Positions 1-8,774 of a stretch of DNA of 64,000 bases are shown in pieces; the stretch's first letter is position 1; each line of letters opens with the position of its first letter. Origin of the DNA: Nitrobacter sp051912485 (GTDB taxonomy: Bacteria > Pseudomonadota > Alphaproteobacteria > Rhizobiales > Xanthobacteraceae). The stretch covers positions 3,658,001 through 3,722,000 of the forward strand of contig NZ_CP196822.1 in assembly GCF_051912485.1 (NCBI RefSeq), in the 5' to 3' direction. The position numbers and the translations under genes are program-made. Under the pieces are notes generated by a model, which was not told the DNA's origin, searched no databases, and was given only the letters and a program-made list of their open reading frames with translations.

Positions 1-13
1 GAACTCGGGGTGG

Positions 14-2275
14 TTGATGATAGCGCGATTGTTCTGGATCAAGGCGCGTCTGCGCCGGCTGGTTCGACGATATCCCCGCCTGCATCTTGCTTTTCGGACC
101 TTCACGACTTTCTCTATCGCGTTCGGGGGCGCCTACGGCTTCATTTCCGGAAGCAGAAGTGCCGATTACGACCCGAACACCTTTGCGATGGGCGTTAGCT
201 TCCTCTTCGCGCTGGCGTGTGTCGCGCTGGCGATTCTCAGCATGCGCTTGCGCTGGATGCGCAGGAAGCTTCGCAAGGTCGCTCTTCACAATGAAGCGCT
301 TGCGGATCGCAACTGGGAGCTGAAGGAAGCTGAGGAGCGAGCACGCAGCCTCTTCGAATCGCAGGGCGACCTGATCGTCTTGCGCGACGCGGACGGCCTT
401 ATCACCTCGGTCAACGACACCTATTGTGTTCTGGCTCAGCGATCGCGGGCGGAGTTGCTCGGCAGCCGGTTCGCGCTCCCCGTTCTTGAGCAGGGCGAGA
501 GTGCGCTTGAATCGAATGGCACGCGCATCCACGATCAGCGCGTCGAAACCGCGCTTGGTCCGCGGTGGATCGCATGGCGCGAAGGCCTCGTGCGGATCGA
601 CGCCAACCATCCGGCGGAAATGCAATGCGTTGGCCGCGATGTCACCAACCGAGCTGAAACAGAGCGCGCGCTTGGTGAAGCACGGGATCACGCAAACGCA
701 GCCAACCGGGCCAAATCGCGCTTCCTGGCGATGACCTCGCACGAGTTTCGCACACCGCTGAACGGCATCATCGGCATGAGCGGATTGTTGCTCGACACCT
801 CGCTCACACCCGAACAGACGACGTATGTCAACGCAGTCAAGGCATCCGGCGACGCGCTGCTGTCGCTGATCGAGGAATTGCTCGACTATTCCAAGATCGA
901 AGCCGGCAAAATCAACCTCGAAAGCCGTCCTTTCGTCCTATCCGACCTGATCGAGGATATCACCGAACTACTGGCGCCGCGTGCGCAGGCGCGGCAACTC
1001 GAGATCGCCGCCTATATCGATGAGCAGTTGCCGATCGAAGTGATCGGAGACGCCGCACGATTGCGCCAGGTCCTGCTCAATCTTGCGGGAAATGCCATCA
1101 AGTTCACGCCGTCCGGCGGCGTTGCGCTGATCGTCGAGCCCGGCCTCCGGCCAGCGGACATCCGCTTCATGGTTCGCGACACCGGAATCGGCATTGCGCC
1201 GGATGCACAGGTGCGGATTTTCCAGGAGTTCGCGCAAGCCGACGAGAAAATTGCGCGCAACTACGGCGGCACGGGCTTGGGATTGAGTATCAGCGACCGC
1301 ATCGTCAAACAGATGGGCGGACACATCACGCTCGAGAGCAAACCGGGTGTCGGTTCGACATTCGAGGTGTCGATCCCCCTTCCCCCTCACGACAACGCAC
1401 CGGCGCGACAGCGCTTCTCCGCGCCGGATCTGACAGGGCACCCGATCATGCTGGTGGCCCCTCAGACGATCGAGGCGTCGCTGCTTGCCCGGCGGCTGGA
1501 GCGATGGGGCGCCGAGACCTGCACGCTATCGGACATCGCTGTTGCCCACGCCCAGCTTCCGGAGCAGTCGTGGCACACCGTGCTCGTCGATCATGCCATG
1601 GGCGCGGAGGATGTCTGGCGATTAGGCCAGGCCGCGTGCCAGCACGCAACGCGGCGGATCGTCATGGTTACGCCGTCGACGAGGCACGACCTTCAGGCCC
1701 CCGGCGCGGCGGCGTTTACGGGCTACCTGGTCAAGCCTCTGCGAACCGCGTCGATCGCGGAGCGACTGGCGGCGCCGGCCGACGGCTCGACCACGCTCCA
1801 GGCGACCGACTGCCGGCCTGATTGCGATACGCTCGAAGAGTCCGAGGCACCGACCACGGCACCCACGCAAGGCCTTTCGATCCTCGTGGCGGAGGACAAC
1901 GAGATCAATGCGTTATTGATATGCTCGCTCCTGACCCGCCTCGGGCATGACGTGATCGTCACTACCAACGGCGAGGAAGCGCTTGAATCGTGGGTCGCCG
2001 CCGAAACCGCTGATACGCCCTACGACCTCGTCCTGATGGACGTGCAGATGCCGAAACTCGACGGCATCGAGGCCACCAAGAAAATTCGTGAACGGGAAGC
2101 CGGCCGTCGCATCCGCCGCACGACCATTCTGGCGCTGACGGCCAACGCGCTGATTGACGATCGTCATGCCTGCTTCGAGGCGGGCATGGATGGTTTTCTC
2201 GTCAAACCGCTCGATCGGGACAAGCTGGCCGATGCGCTTGCGCGACTGGTGGCGAGCCGTCACCTCGCGGCCTGA
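14..2275 (+). CDS. Hybrid sensor histidine kinase with PAS and two receiver domains
   Basis: Membrane-bound hybrid kinase of the two-component phosphorelay type. Two hydrophobic segments lie at about residues 25-47 and 60-78, then a PAS-like region (about 110-210), a HisKA dimerisation domain with the phospho-acceptor motif SHEFRTPLNG (His about 243), and an HATPase domain with NAIKFT and GTGLGLSIS. A degenerate receiver-like segment (about 480-590) follows, then a canonical C-terminal receiver with VAEDNEIN and phospho-acceptor Asp in LVLMDVQMP (about 676). The frame opens with TTG at 14 and ATG at 17 but stays open back to base 1, so the true start may lie outside the window. The stimulus and partner are not evident; no response regulator gene is adjacent. 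Confident in the class, not in the pathway. Confidence 0.88.
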   Translation: MMIARLFWIKARLRRLVRRYPRLHLAFRTFTTFSIAFGGAYGFISGSRSADYDPNTFAMGVSFLFALACVALAILSMRLRWMRRKLRKVALHNEALADRNWELKEAEERARSLFESQGDLIVLRDADGLITSVNDTYCVLAQRSRAELLGSRFALPVLEQGESALESNGTRIHDQRVETALGPRWIAWREGLVRIDANHPAEMQCVGRDVTNRAETERALGEARDHANAANRAKSRFLAMTSHEFRTPLNGIIGMSGLLLDTSLTPEQTTYVNAVKASGDALLSLIEELLDYSKIEAGKINLESRPFVLSDLIEDITELLAPRAQARQLEIAAYIDEQLPIEVIGDAARLRQVLLNLAGNAIKFTPSGGVALIVEPGLRPADIRFMVRDTGIGIAPDAQVRIFQEFAQADEKIARNYGGTGLGLSISDRIVKQMGGHITLESKPGVGSTFEVSIPLPPHDNAPARQRFSAPDLTGHPIMLVAPQTIEASLLARRLERWGAETCTLSDIAVAHAQLPEQSWHTVLVDHAMGAEDVWRLGQAACQHATRRIVMVTPSTRHDLQAPGAAAFTGYLVKPLRTASIAERLAAPADGSTTLQATDCRPDCDTLEESEAPTTAPTQGLSILVAEDNEINALLICSLLTRLGHDVIVTTNGEEALESWVAAETADTPYDLVLMDVQMPKLDGIEATKKIREREAGRRIRRTTILALTANALIDDRHACFEAGMDGFLVKPLDRDKLADALARLVASRHLAA

Positions 2276-2318
2276 GGGTCTGAATTCAATGCGGTTGAAC
2301 CCGCCCCTATTTTTGATT

Positions 2319-2367
2319 GAGCATGATCTCATCCGAAAACCGGTTCCCACTTTTCGGGATCATGCTC
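2319..2367. repeat. Palindromic intergenic repeat, family A (copy 1)
   Basis: Arms GAGCATGATC and GATCATGCTC (10 bp, perfect) enclose inner arms CCGAAAA/TTTTCGG. Nearly the same unit recurs at 10086-10134. It lies between the convergent hybrid kinase and coaA; the TAG stop of coaA (2367-2369) overlaps the end of the unit. It could act as a bidirectional transcript end, but no T-run follows. Confidence 0.85.
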
Positions 2368-3323
2368 TAAAGCCGCCTCAGCGCGACCTGCTCGACGACA
2401 TGGTCGGCCCCCTTCTTGAGAATCAGGTTCGCCCGCGGCCGCGTCGGCAGAATGTTGTCCTCGAGATTCGCGCGGTTGGTGCGTTCCCAGATTGCGATCG
2501 CCGTCGCGGTCGCCTCGTCGTCCGACAGCAGCGCGTAGCGGTGAAAGTAGGATCGCGGGTCGTGGAAGGCCGTATCCCGCAGGGCGAGGAACCGCGTCAC
2601 GTACCAGTCCCGCAGTACCGGTTCTTCGGCATCGAGATAGACCGAGAAGTCGAAGAAGTCGGAGACCACCGGAACCGCCCTGCCGTCGCGCGGCAGCCGG
2701 CCGGTCTGCAGGACGTTGACGCCTTCGACGATCAGGATATCCGGCTGACTGACCTCGATCCAGCTATTGGGCACGATGTCATACGTCAGGTGCGAGTAAA
2801 CCGGCGCGCGCACCGGCGTGCGGCCCGCCTTGATGTCGCTGAGAAACCCCAGCAGCATCGGCAGATTGTAGCTCTCCGGGAAACCCTTTTTCTGCATCAA
2901 GCCATGTCGCTCAAGCACCGCGTTCGGAAACAGAAAGCCGTCGGTGGTGACGAGGTCGACCTTGGGACGGGGAGACCATCGTGCGAGGAGTGCCTGCAGC
3001 ACGCGGGCCGTGGTCGATTTTCCGACCGCGACCGATCCGGCCACGCCGATGATGTACGGTACCTTGCGATCGTGGATGCCGAGAAACCGGCGTTGGGCGA
3101 CAAAGAGCCGCTGCATCGACGCCACATAGATTGAAAGCAGCCTGGACAAGGGCAGATAAATTTCTTCGACCTCGGTGAGATCGAGGCGATCATGCATTGA
3201 CCGCAATGCTGCGATTTCATCGGCAGCCAGCGTCATGGGCATATCGTCGCGCAACTTCGCCCATTCGGCTCGGGAGAAAATCCGATACGGATTGTATTGC
3301 TGCTGTTCTGCCCGCAAATCCAT
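2367..3323 (-). CDS. coaA: Pantothenate kinase, type I (CoaA)
   Basis: Phosphorylates pantothenate with ATP, the first committed step of coenzyme A synthesis. At 318 aa it has the usual length for bacterial type I PanK. The P-loop GVAGSVAVGKSTTARVL lies at about residues 93-109, followed by LVTTDGFLFPN and the family motif KKGFPESYN. It is the first gene upstream of the his cluster on the minus strand, 17 bases beyond the hisE stop. CoaE, the last enzyme of the same pathway, is also encoded in this window at 14.8-15.4 kb. The start is the ATG at 3323. Assignment is secure. Confidence 0.95.
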   Translation of the reverse strand: MDLRAEQQQYNPYRIFSRAEWAKLRDDMPMTLAADEIAALRSMHDRLDLTEVEEIYLPLSRLLSIYVASMQRLFVAQRRFLGIHDRKVPYIIGVAGSVAVGKSTTARVLQALLARWSPRPKVDLVTTDGFLFPNAVLERHGLMQKKGFPESYNLPMLLGFLSDIKAGRTPVRAPVYSHLTYDIVPNSWIEVSQPDILIVEGVNVLQTGRLPRDGRAVPVVSDFFDFSVYLDAEEPVLRDWYVTRFLALRDTAFHDPRSYFHRYALLSDDEATATAIAIWERTNRANLEDNILPTRPRANLILKKGADHVVEQVALRRL

Positions 3324-3340
3324 GAAGCTCGCCCCCCGGG

Positions 3341-3664
3341 CTACTCGCGATTGCGTGCGGCCTTCTCTTCGAGTCCCGACATCGTCGTGCGCTGCGCCAA
3401 AACAGCCTCGACATCTTCGAGCTTCACACCCCGAGCCTTCAACAGCACAAGGAAGTGAAACATCAGATCGGCGCCCTCGGCGATCAGATGATGCCGGTCA
3501 TTTTCGATCGCTGCGATCACCGTCTCGACGGCTTCCTCGCCAAACTTCTTGGCGCAATGCCCAGGGCCTTTGTCGAGCAGCTTTCGTGTGTAGGACGCTT
3601 CGCCGCCGGATGCGGCCCGAGCGTCGATGATGGCAGCGAGATCATGGATCGTGAAACGCGGCAT
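3341..3664 (-). CDS. hisE: Phosphoribosyl-ATP pyrophosphatase HisE
   Basis: Hydrolyses phosphoribosyl-ATP to phosphoribosyl-AMP in histidine biosynthesis (second step). The 107 aa protein is a stand-alone HisE, not fused to HisI. The all-alpha NTP-pyrophosphatase signature is present: GEEAVETVIAA at residues 42-52 and EGADLMFH at 63-70, whose acidic side chains bind Mg. It is the last gene of the leftward his cluster, 79 bases downstream of hisF and 17 bases before coaA. HisI and HisG are not in the window, as is common where his genes are split into several loci. Confidence 0.95.
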   Translation of the reverse strand: MPRFTIHDLAAIIDARAASGGEASYTRKLLDKGPGHCAKKFGEEAVETVIAAIENDRHHLIAEGADLMFHFLVLLKARGVKLEDVEAVLAQRTTMSGLEEKAARNRE

Positions 3665-3743
3665 GCTACTGGTCTCGTCTTCCGCTGCTACACCTGTGAG
3701 CGAGATAAGCCCGAAGACTTACCACTTCTGCGCTCCGAAGTCG

Positions 3744-4520
3744 TCAGGGATCGAGCCGCATCGGTAACCCGGCGCGGGCCATATGATCCTTGGCTTGGCG
3801 AATGGTAAATTCCCCGAAATGAAAGATCGACGCGGCAAGAACCGCGGTGGCGTGGCCTTCGCGAATCCCATCCACCAGGTGATCGAGATGGCCGACACCG
3901 CCGGACGCGATCACCGGCACGGAGACACTGTCGGCCACCAGCCGGGTCAGCGGCAGATCGAAACCCTGGCGGGTGCCATCGCGATCCATCGAGGTCAGCA
4001 GGATCTCGCCGGCGCCGAGCGACACCACCTCGTGTGCATATTCGATCGCATCGATGCCGGTGGATTTGCGGCCGCCATGGGTGAAGATTTCCCAGCGATC
4101 CGAGCCGCCGGCCTTTGACACCCGCTTGGCGTCGATCGCGACCACGATGCACTGGTCGCCGAACTTTTCTGCGGCTTCTTTGACGAACTCGCGGCGGCTG
4201 ACCGCGGCGCTGTTGATCGAGACCTTGTCCGCACCGGAGCGCAGCAAGGTACGAATATCATCGATGGTGCGGACGCCACCGCCAACGGTCACCGGCATGA
4301 AGCAGGCCTCCGCCGTGCGCCGGACCACATCGAGCATGATGCCGCGATTTTCGTGCGTTGCTGTGATGTCGAGAAAGGTGAGCTCGTCGGCGCCGGCCGC
4401 ATCGTATGCGACCGCCGCTTCCACAGGGTCGCCGGCATCGCGCAGGTCCACGAAGTTGACGCCCTTGACGACCCGGCCATCCTTTACATCAAGACAGGGT
4501 ATGACACGGACCTTGAACAT
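3744..4520 (-). CDS. hisF: Imidazole glycerol phosphate synthase, cyclase subunit HisF
   Basis: Cyclase half of the HisF-HisH enzyme. It uses ammonia delivered by HisH to convert PRFAR into imidazole glycerol phosphate and AICAR. The (beta/alpha)8 barrel has the first catalytic Asp in VIPCLDVKDGRVVKG near the N terminus and the second in LLTSMDRDGTRQGFD, plus a phosphate-binding VIASGGVG. I chose the ATG at 4520 (product begins MFKVRV, as usual for the family); a TTG nine bases upstream at 4529 is a possible alternative. It lies 15 bases downstream of hisA. Confidence 0.95.
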   Translation of the reverse strand: MFKVRVIPCLDVKDGRVVKGVNFVDLRDAGDPVEAAVAYDAAGADELTFLDITATHENRGIMLDVVRRTAEACFMPVTVGGGVRTIDDIRTLLRSGADKVSINSAAVSRREFVKEAAEKFGDQCIVVAIDAKRVSKAGGSDRWEIFTHGGRKSTGIDAIEYAHEVVSLGAGEILLTSMDRDGTRQGFDLPLTRLVADSVSVPVIASGGVGHLDHLVDGIREGHATAVLAASIFHFGEFTIRQAKDHMARAGLPMRLDP

Positions 4521-4535
4521 CGCGCGCAAATACCC

Positions 4536-5276
4536 TCAGGCTGCCGCACGCGCGGCGCGGATCAGCGCCAGCGCCTCGGCCGGATCGAGCCGGCCGTCAT
4601 AGAGCGCCCGTCCGGCAATGGCGCCTGCGAGTTTCTTCGCGCGCGGCGCAAGCAGCGCCTTCACATCCGCGATGGAGGCGAAGCCGCCGGACGCAATCAC
4701 CGGAATTGAAATGCTCTCGGCGAGCGCTATCGTGGCGTCGAGGTTGAGACCCTTCAGCAAACCGTCGCGGGCGATATCAGTGAAGATGATCGCCGCGATG
4801 CCGGCGTCCTCGAACCGTTGCGCGATCTCGAGCGCGGTGATCTCGGACGTCTCGGCCCAGCCTTCCACCGCGACTTTGCCGTCGCGCGCATCGAGACCGA
4901 CCGCCACGCGCCCCGGAAATGCCTTGGCGGCTTGCTTAACCAGAACCGGATCGCGCACCGCTGCGGTGCCGATGATGACGCGCGTGATGCCCTTGCCGAG
5001 CCAGGCTTCGACGGTCTTCAGGTCCCGAATGCCGCCGCCAAGCTGCACCGGCATGGCGACGTTTTTCAGCATCCGCTCGACCGCGTCGGCATTGACCGGC
5101 TTGCCGGCAAAGGCGCCGTCGAGATCGACCACGTGCAGATACTCAAAGCCTTGCGACGCAAAGGCGCGCGCCTGTTCCGCCGGATCGAGATTGAATACGG
5201 TCGCGCGCGCCATGTCGCCCTGCTCGAGGCGTACGCACTGACCGTTCTTGAGATCGATGGCGGGAAAAAGAATCAC
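4536..5276 (-). CDS. hisA: ProFAR isomerase HisA
   Basis: Amadori isomerase of histidine biosynthesis, converting ProFAR to PRFAR, the HisF substrate. A (beta/alpha)8 barrel paralogous to HisF, with LFPAIDLKNGQCVRL (catalytic Asp) near the N terminus, FTDIARDGLLKGLN (second Asp) and VIASGGFAS. The GTG at 5276 gives the usual product start (MILFPAIDLK) and a 4-base GTGA overlap with the hisH stop, which suggests translational coupling. An ATG at 5285 would add three residues and a longer overlap. Confidence 0.94.
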   Translation of the reverse strand: MILFPAIDLKNGQCVRLEQGDMARATVFNLDPAEQARAFASQGFEYLHVVDLDGAFAGKPVNADAVERMLKNVAMPVQLGGGIRDLKTVEAWLGKGITRVIIGTAAVRDPVLVKQAAKAFPGRVAVGLDARDGKVAVEGWAETSEITALEIAQRFEDAGIAAIIFTDIARDGLLKGLNLDATIALAESISIPVIASGGFASIADVKALLAPRAKKLAGAIAGRALYDGRLDPAEALALIRAARAAA

Positions 5277-5923
5277 GGCTTCCATCTCAGGAAATTGGCG
5301 ATCAGCGCCAGCCCGAACCGCTGGCTCTTCTCCGGGTGAAACTGGGTACCGATCGCGGTGTCCTTGCCGACGATAGCCGTCACCGGACCACCGTAATCGG
5401 CACGCGCGAGCACATCGGTCTCATTAGCGGCGTTCAGGTGATAGGAGTGCACGAAATAGGCGTGACGGCCTTTCGGTCCCAACGGGAGGCGTTCAAGCAC
5501 CGGATGATCCCGCACCGGATCGAGCGTATTCCAGCCCATATGCGGAATCTTCAGGCTTTCGTCGCGCGGCGAAATCTTTTCGACGTCACCCGCGATCCAG
5601 TTGAGCCCGTCGGTCGTGACGTGCTCCTTGCCCCGCGTCGCCATCAGCTGCATCCCGACGCAAATGCCCAAAAACGGACGCGCCTTGTCGCGCACGACCT
5701 CCGTCAGGGCCTGGACCATGCCATCGAGCGCATCGAGCCCCCTGCGGCAATCGGCGAACGCGCCGACGCCGGGCAGCACCACGCGATCAGCCCGGAACAC
5801 TACGTCTGGATCGCGCGTCACGACGATCTTTTCCAAACCTTCGATGCCGCGCGCCGCGCACTCAAACGCCTTCGCGGCTGAATGAAGATTGCCCGAGCCA
5901 TAGTCGATGATCGCAGCGGTCAC
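5273..5923 (-). CDS. hisH: Imidazole glycerol phosphate synthase, glutaminase subunit HisH
   Basis: Class I glutamine amidotransferase that supplies ammonia to HisF. The nucleophile elbow FLGICVGMQLM holds the catalytic Cys, and GTQFHPEKSQRFG holds the His and Glu. The oxyanion-strand region VVLPGVGAFADC is also present. Length is 216 aa, normal for the family. The gene overlaps its upstream neighbour (DUF2628) by four bases and hisA downstream by four bases, so this part of the operon is tightly coupled. Confidence 0.95.
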   Translation of the reverse strand: MTAAIIDYGSGNLHSAAKAFECAARGIEGLEKIVVTRDPDVVFRADRVVLPGVGAFADCRRGLDALDGMVQALTEVVRDKARPFLGICVGMQLMATRGKEHVTTDGLNWIAGDVEKISPRDESLKIPHMGWNTLDPVRDHPVLERLPLGPKGRHAYFVHSYHLNAANETDVLARADYGGPVTAIVGKDTAIGTQFHPEKSQRFGLALIANFLRWKP

Positions 5924-6438
5924 CGCGGAAACCCGGGTTGCGGAAACAGCCCGACAATGTCGCTACGCGGCAATGGCGGTGGCTGGCCCAGAACGTTACG
6001 GGTCGGCGGCGGCGCGCCGCGATCGACGGTTGACGGATCGAAGTCCACACCCCGCATCGTCGTCCAGCGATCGAAAAAGCGCCGCTCGGCGGCCTCTTTG
6101 TCGTCTGCGATAACAACACCGAGCTGACGCCATTTGCGCCGCGACAACGTCCAGCGCCGCAAGCTTGCCGCTTCCAGTCCCATCAGCATGACGATGACCG
6201 CCATAACTGCAAAGCGCACTCCTCCGCCGGCATGCAGCAGCGTCAGCACAACCTCCACCGCGACCGACAGGACGATATAGCCAGCGAACGCCAGCCAAAG
6301 CCGTTGATAAAGCAGCCACACCGGACCGAACACAAAGGCCCAGAACGAAAAGCCATCGCGAACGAACACGAACTTGTCCGTAGTGCTGCGCATGTCCGTC
6401 CCGTCGACAGGTGGCGCATGGACTGTATATACCGGCAT
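5920..6438 (-). CDS. DUF2628 family membrane protein in the his operon
   Basis: The product (about 172 aa from the ATG at 6438, or 178 from 6456) begins MPVYTVHAPPVDG and carries the aromatic-rich segment GFSFWAFVFGPVWLLYQRLW typical of DUF2628 proteins. Two hydrophobic stretches follow (AGYIVLSVAVEVVLTLL and VRFAVMAVIVMLMGLEAASL), then RRW and a Pro-rich C-terminal tail. This suggests a small inner-membrane protein. Its function is unknown. It sits between hisB and hisH, overlapping hisH by four bases (ATGA), so it is cotranslated with histidine enzymes although nothing in the sequence suggests an enzymatic role. Confidence 0.8.
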   Translation of the reverse strand: MPVYTVHAPPVDGTDMRSTTDKFVFVRDGFSFWAFVFGPVWLLYQRLWLAFAGYIVLSVAVEVVLTLLHAGGGVRFAVMAVIVMLMGLEAASLRRWTLSRRKWRQLGVVIADDKEAAERRFFDRWTTMRGVDFDPSTVDRGAPPPTRNVLGQPPPLPRSDIVGLFPQPGFPR

Positions 6439-6464
6439 TGCTCTCTCCGCCGACAACAGGACCG

Positions 6465-7058
6465 TCAGCCGCCGAGCTGACCCTTTGTTGATGGCACTTC
6501 GCCCGCAGCGCGCGGATCGATCGCCACCGCTGCACGAAGCGCCCGCGCCAGACCCTTGAAGCAGGATTCGGCTATGTGGTGACTGTTCTCGCCATATAGG
6601 GTCTCAACGTGCAAAGTCACGCCTGCATTGCCCGCAAAGGCATTGAACCATTCGCGGACCAGCTCGGTGTCAAACTCGCCCACCTTGTCGCGTGGAAACT
6701 CGACCTTGAACACAAGTGCCGGACGGCCCGATATGTCGATCACGACACGGGACAGCGTCTCGTCCATAGGCATATGAACGCTGGCATAGCGGGTGATGCC
6801 GGCCATCGTGCCGAGCGCCTGCTTCACCGCCTGGCCGAGCGCGATGCCGACATCTTCCGTGGTGTGGTGATGATCGACGTGAAGGTCGCCTTCGGCCTTG
6901 ACCGTGATGTCGATGCGCGAATGGCGGGCGAGCAAATCCAGCATGTGGTCAAAAAAGCCGATGCCGGTCGCAACCTTGGACACACCGGAGCCATCGAGGT
7001 TCACCGCGACCTCGACGTCGGTTTCCTTGGTTTTGCGCTTAATAGTCGCCGTGCGCAT
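6465..7058 (-). CDS. hisB: Imidazoleglycerol-phosphate dehydratase HisB
   Basis: Mn-dependent dehydratase converting imidazole glycerol phosphate to imidazole acetol phosphate. Length 197 aa is that of a monofunctional HisB, without the phosphatase domain of the enterobacterial fusion. The duplicated metal-binding motifs are clear: DHHHTTEDVGIALGQA and NSHHIAESCFKGLARAL. It is the first gene of the leftward his cluster; the region upstream (7059-7509) is filled with palindromic repeats, so the operon promoter must lie among or just before them. Confidence 0.95.
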   Translation of the reverse strand: MRTATIKRKTKETDVEVAVNLDGSGVSKVATGIGFFDHMLDLLARHSRIDITVKAEGDLHVDHHHTTEDVGIALGQAVKQALGTMAGITRYASVHMPMDETLSRVVIDISGRPALVFKVEFPRDKVGEFDTELVREWFNAFAGNAGVTLHVETLYGENSHHIAESCFKGLARALRAAVAIDPRAAGEVPSTKGQLGG

Positions 7059-7080
7059 GAAAAGGGCTCTCTATCGTCGC

Positions 7081-7179
7081 GCATGATCCGCCAAAAGTGT
7101 GAGCGGTTTGGCGATAGGATCATGCGCCATTTAACGATCCAGAGCGCGTTCGGAAATCCACTTTTGCTGACCGCGCTCT
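7081..7179. repeat. Composite palindromic repeat, family A-prime (copy 1)
   Basis: Two adjacent inverted repeats: GCATGATC (7081-7088) with GATCATGC (7118-7125), and AGAGCGCG (7141-7148) with CGCGCTCT (about 7172-7179) enclosing a TCCACTTTTGCTGA segment. The same two-part unit recurs at 39587-39698 and, inverted, at 59941-60050. It occupies the intergenic space between divergent hisB and hslV. Confidence 0.8.
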
Positions 7180-7269
7180 GGCAAATCGGGGCTCTTTTAA
7201 CAGGCTCACGGCGCCTTCGCTACTGCGGGACGCGGCATTTTGCCGGTGTTCTTGGGACTATGGTGACTG

Positions 7270-7432
7270 GTGGAGTGGATTTGACATTCGTGACCCATCT
7301 GCCGCGGGCACCGAGATGCGAATGTCAAATCCAAAACTCCACTAGAAACCTATAGTTGCTAGTGGTCCTGCGATTCTAACTTTCGCAAAAATACCTGCTG
7401 AAACGGGATGCGAATGTTAGAATCGGACCACT
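7270..7432. repeat. Paired palindromic repeat, family D (copy 1)
   Basis: Two hairpins in tandem. The first pairs GGATTTGACATTCG (7277-7290) with CGAATGTCAAATCC (7319-7332). The second pairs AGTGGTCC...GATTCTAAC with GTTAGAATCGGACCACT (7361-7432). A related pair lies at 13828-13980 and a single second-type unit at 52529-52602. The rest of 7059-7509 has no other clear gene or motif; a weak ATTG-N18-CCTAAAT match just before hslV could be a sigma-32-like promoter but is not convincing. Confidence 0.8.
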
Positions 7433-7509
7433 AGAATCCGCCATATCGAACGCCGATTGCAACGCCGCGCCGCAATGCCTAAATCTGGCGGGTCCTAAAA
7501 GGGGTTCAG

Positions 7510-8064
7510 ATGCAAGCATCACAGCCAGAGGTCTGGCACGGCACCACGATTTTGACCGTCCGCAAGGGCGGCAAGGTTGTCATTGGCGGAGATGGCCAGG
7601 TCTCGATCGGCCAGACCGTCATCAAATCCAATGCGAAGAAGGTCCGGAAGCTCGGAAAAGGCGACGTCATCGGTGGATTCGCCGGCGCCACTGCCGACGC
7701 CTTCACGCTGTTCGAGCGGCTGGAGAGCAAGCTCGAGCAGTATCCCGGTCAGCTCACCCGCGCCGCGGTCGAACTCGCCAAGGACTGGCGCACCGACCGC
7801 TATCTGCGGCGGCTCGAAGCCATGATGCTCGTCGCGGACAAGGATGTGTCATTGGTTCTGACCGGCACCGGGGACGTTCTGGAGCCGGAAGCCGGCGTGA
7901 TGGCGATCGGCTCTGGGGGAAACTACGCGCTTTCCGCCGCGCGGGCGCTGATCGATTCCGACAAGGATGCGGAAACGATTGTCCGTCGTTCTCTCGATAT
8001 CGCTGCCGACATCTGCGTTTATACCAACCGCAACCTGACCATCGAGATGTTGTCCACGGATTGA
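7510..8064 (+). CDS. hslV: ATP-dependent protease proteolytic subunit HslV
   Basis: Peptidase subunit of the HslUV (ClpYQ) protease, a cytoplasmic double-hexamer related to proteasome beta subunits. The product carries an 11-residue N-terminal extension before GTTILTVRKGGKVVIGGDGQ; cleavage before Thr12 would expose the catalytic threonine. Gly-rich GSGGNYALSAARAL lies near the C terminus. Length 184 aa is normal. It is followed by a DUF2585 gene overlapping by four bases, then by hslU, so the three genes appear to be one operon. In other bacteria this operon is heat-shock induced. Confidence 0.96.
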   Translation: MQASQPEVWHGTTILTVRKGGKVVIGGDGQVSIGQTVIKSNAKKVRKLGKGDVIGGFAGATADAFTLFERLESKLEQYPGQLTRAAVELAKDWRTDRYLRRLEAMMLVADKDVSLVLTGTGDVLEPEAGVMAIGSGGNYALSAARALIDSDKDAETIVRRSLDIAADICVYTNRNLTIEMLSTD

Positions 8065-8735
8065 GCGATGCCGAGCTCCGCATTCCGCCAGATATCCCGC
8101 ACCCTCTCGATGACGCGCGACGTATGAGCGCCTTGACAGGTCGAACCGATCCCGTCCCGCCATCAAGTCCTTCACTCGGCAACGGGATTGCAATCGCGCT
8201 CGGCCTGATCCTGCTTCAAGCCGCAATTCTCTATGGCATGGGCCGGGTCCCGATCTGCACCTGCGGCTACGTCAAGATCTGGCATGGCGTCGTGCAGAGC
8301 TCCGAGAATTCGCAGCACCTCACCGACTGGTACACATTTTCACATGTCTTGCATGGCTTCCTGTTCTATGGCGCAACGTGGCTGATCCTGCCCCGCGCCC
8401 CATGGATCACCCGCCTGTTGCTCGCGATGGTGATCGAGGGCGCATGGGAGATTACCGAGAACTCACCCTGGATCATCGATCGCTATCGTGCAGCCACCAT
8501 CTCTCTGGACTACTACGGCGACAGCATCGTCAATTCGGTATCTGACACGCTGGCCATGGTTGTTGGATTTGTGCTTGCGCGCAAACTGCCGGTTGCTTTG
8601 ACGATCGCGCTGGCAGTGCTGTTTGAGGTGCTGGTCGGGCTGCATATCCGTGACAACCTGACCCTCAATATCATCATGCTGATCCACCCCTTCGAAGCCA
8701 TCCGGCACTGGCAGGCCGGGCCGCCCATCATTTGA
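8061..8735 (+). CDS. DUF2585 (UPF0314) inner-membrane protein between hslV and hslU
   Basis: A 224 aa protein if the TTG at 8061 is used, overlapping the hslV stop by four bases (TTGA); an ATG at 8124 would give 203 aa. Hydrophobic segments (IAIALGLILLQAAILYGMG, FLFYGATWLILP, LAMVVGFVLAR, LTIALAVLFEVLVGL) suggest about four membrane helices. Family features visible are CTCGYVKIWHG, TDWYTFSHVLHGFLFY and WEITENSPWIIDRYR, with conserved His, Glu and Arg residues. Function is unknown. Its place inside the hslVU operon, coupled to hslV, hints at a link to envelope stress or to the protease, but that is inference. Confidence 0.85.
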   Translation: MSDAELRIPPDIPHPLDDARRMSALTGRTDPVPPSSPSLGNGIAIALGLILLQAAILYGMGRVPICTCGYVKIWHGVVQSSENSQHLTDWYTFSHVLHGFLFYGATWLILPRAPWITRLLLAMVIEGAWEITENSPWIIDRYRAATISLDYYGDSIVNSVSDTLAMVVGFVLARKLPVALTIALAVLFEVLVGLHIRDNLTLNIIMLIHPFEAIRHWQAGPPII

Positions 8736-8774
8736 CCGCTTGTTCCCGCAACGATTCAACATATCTTCGAGATC

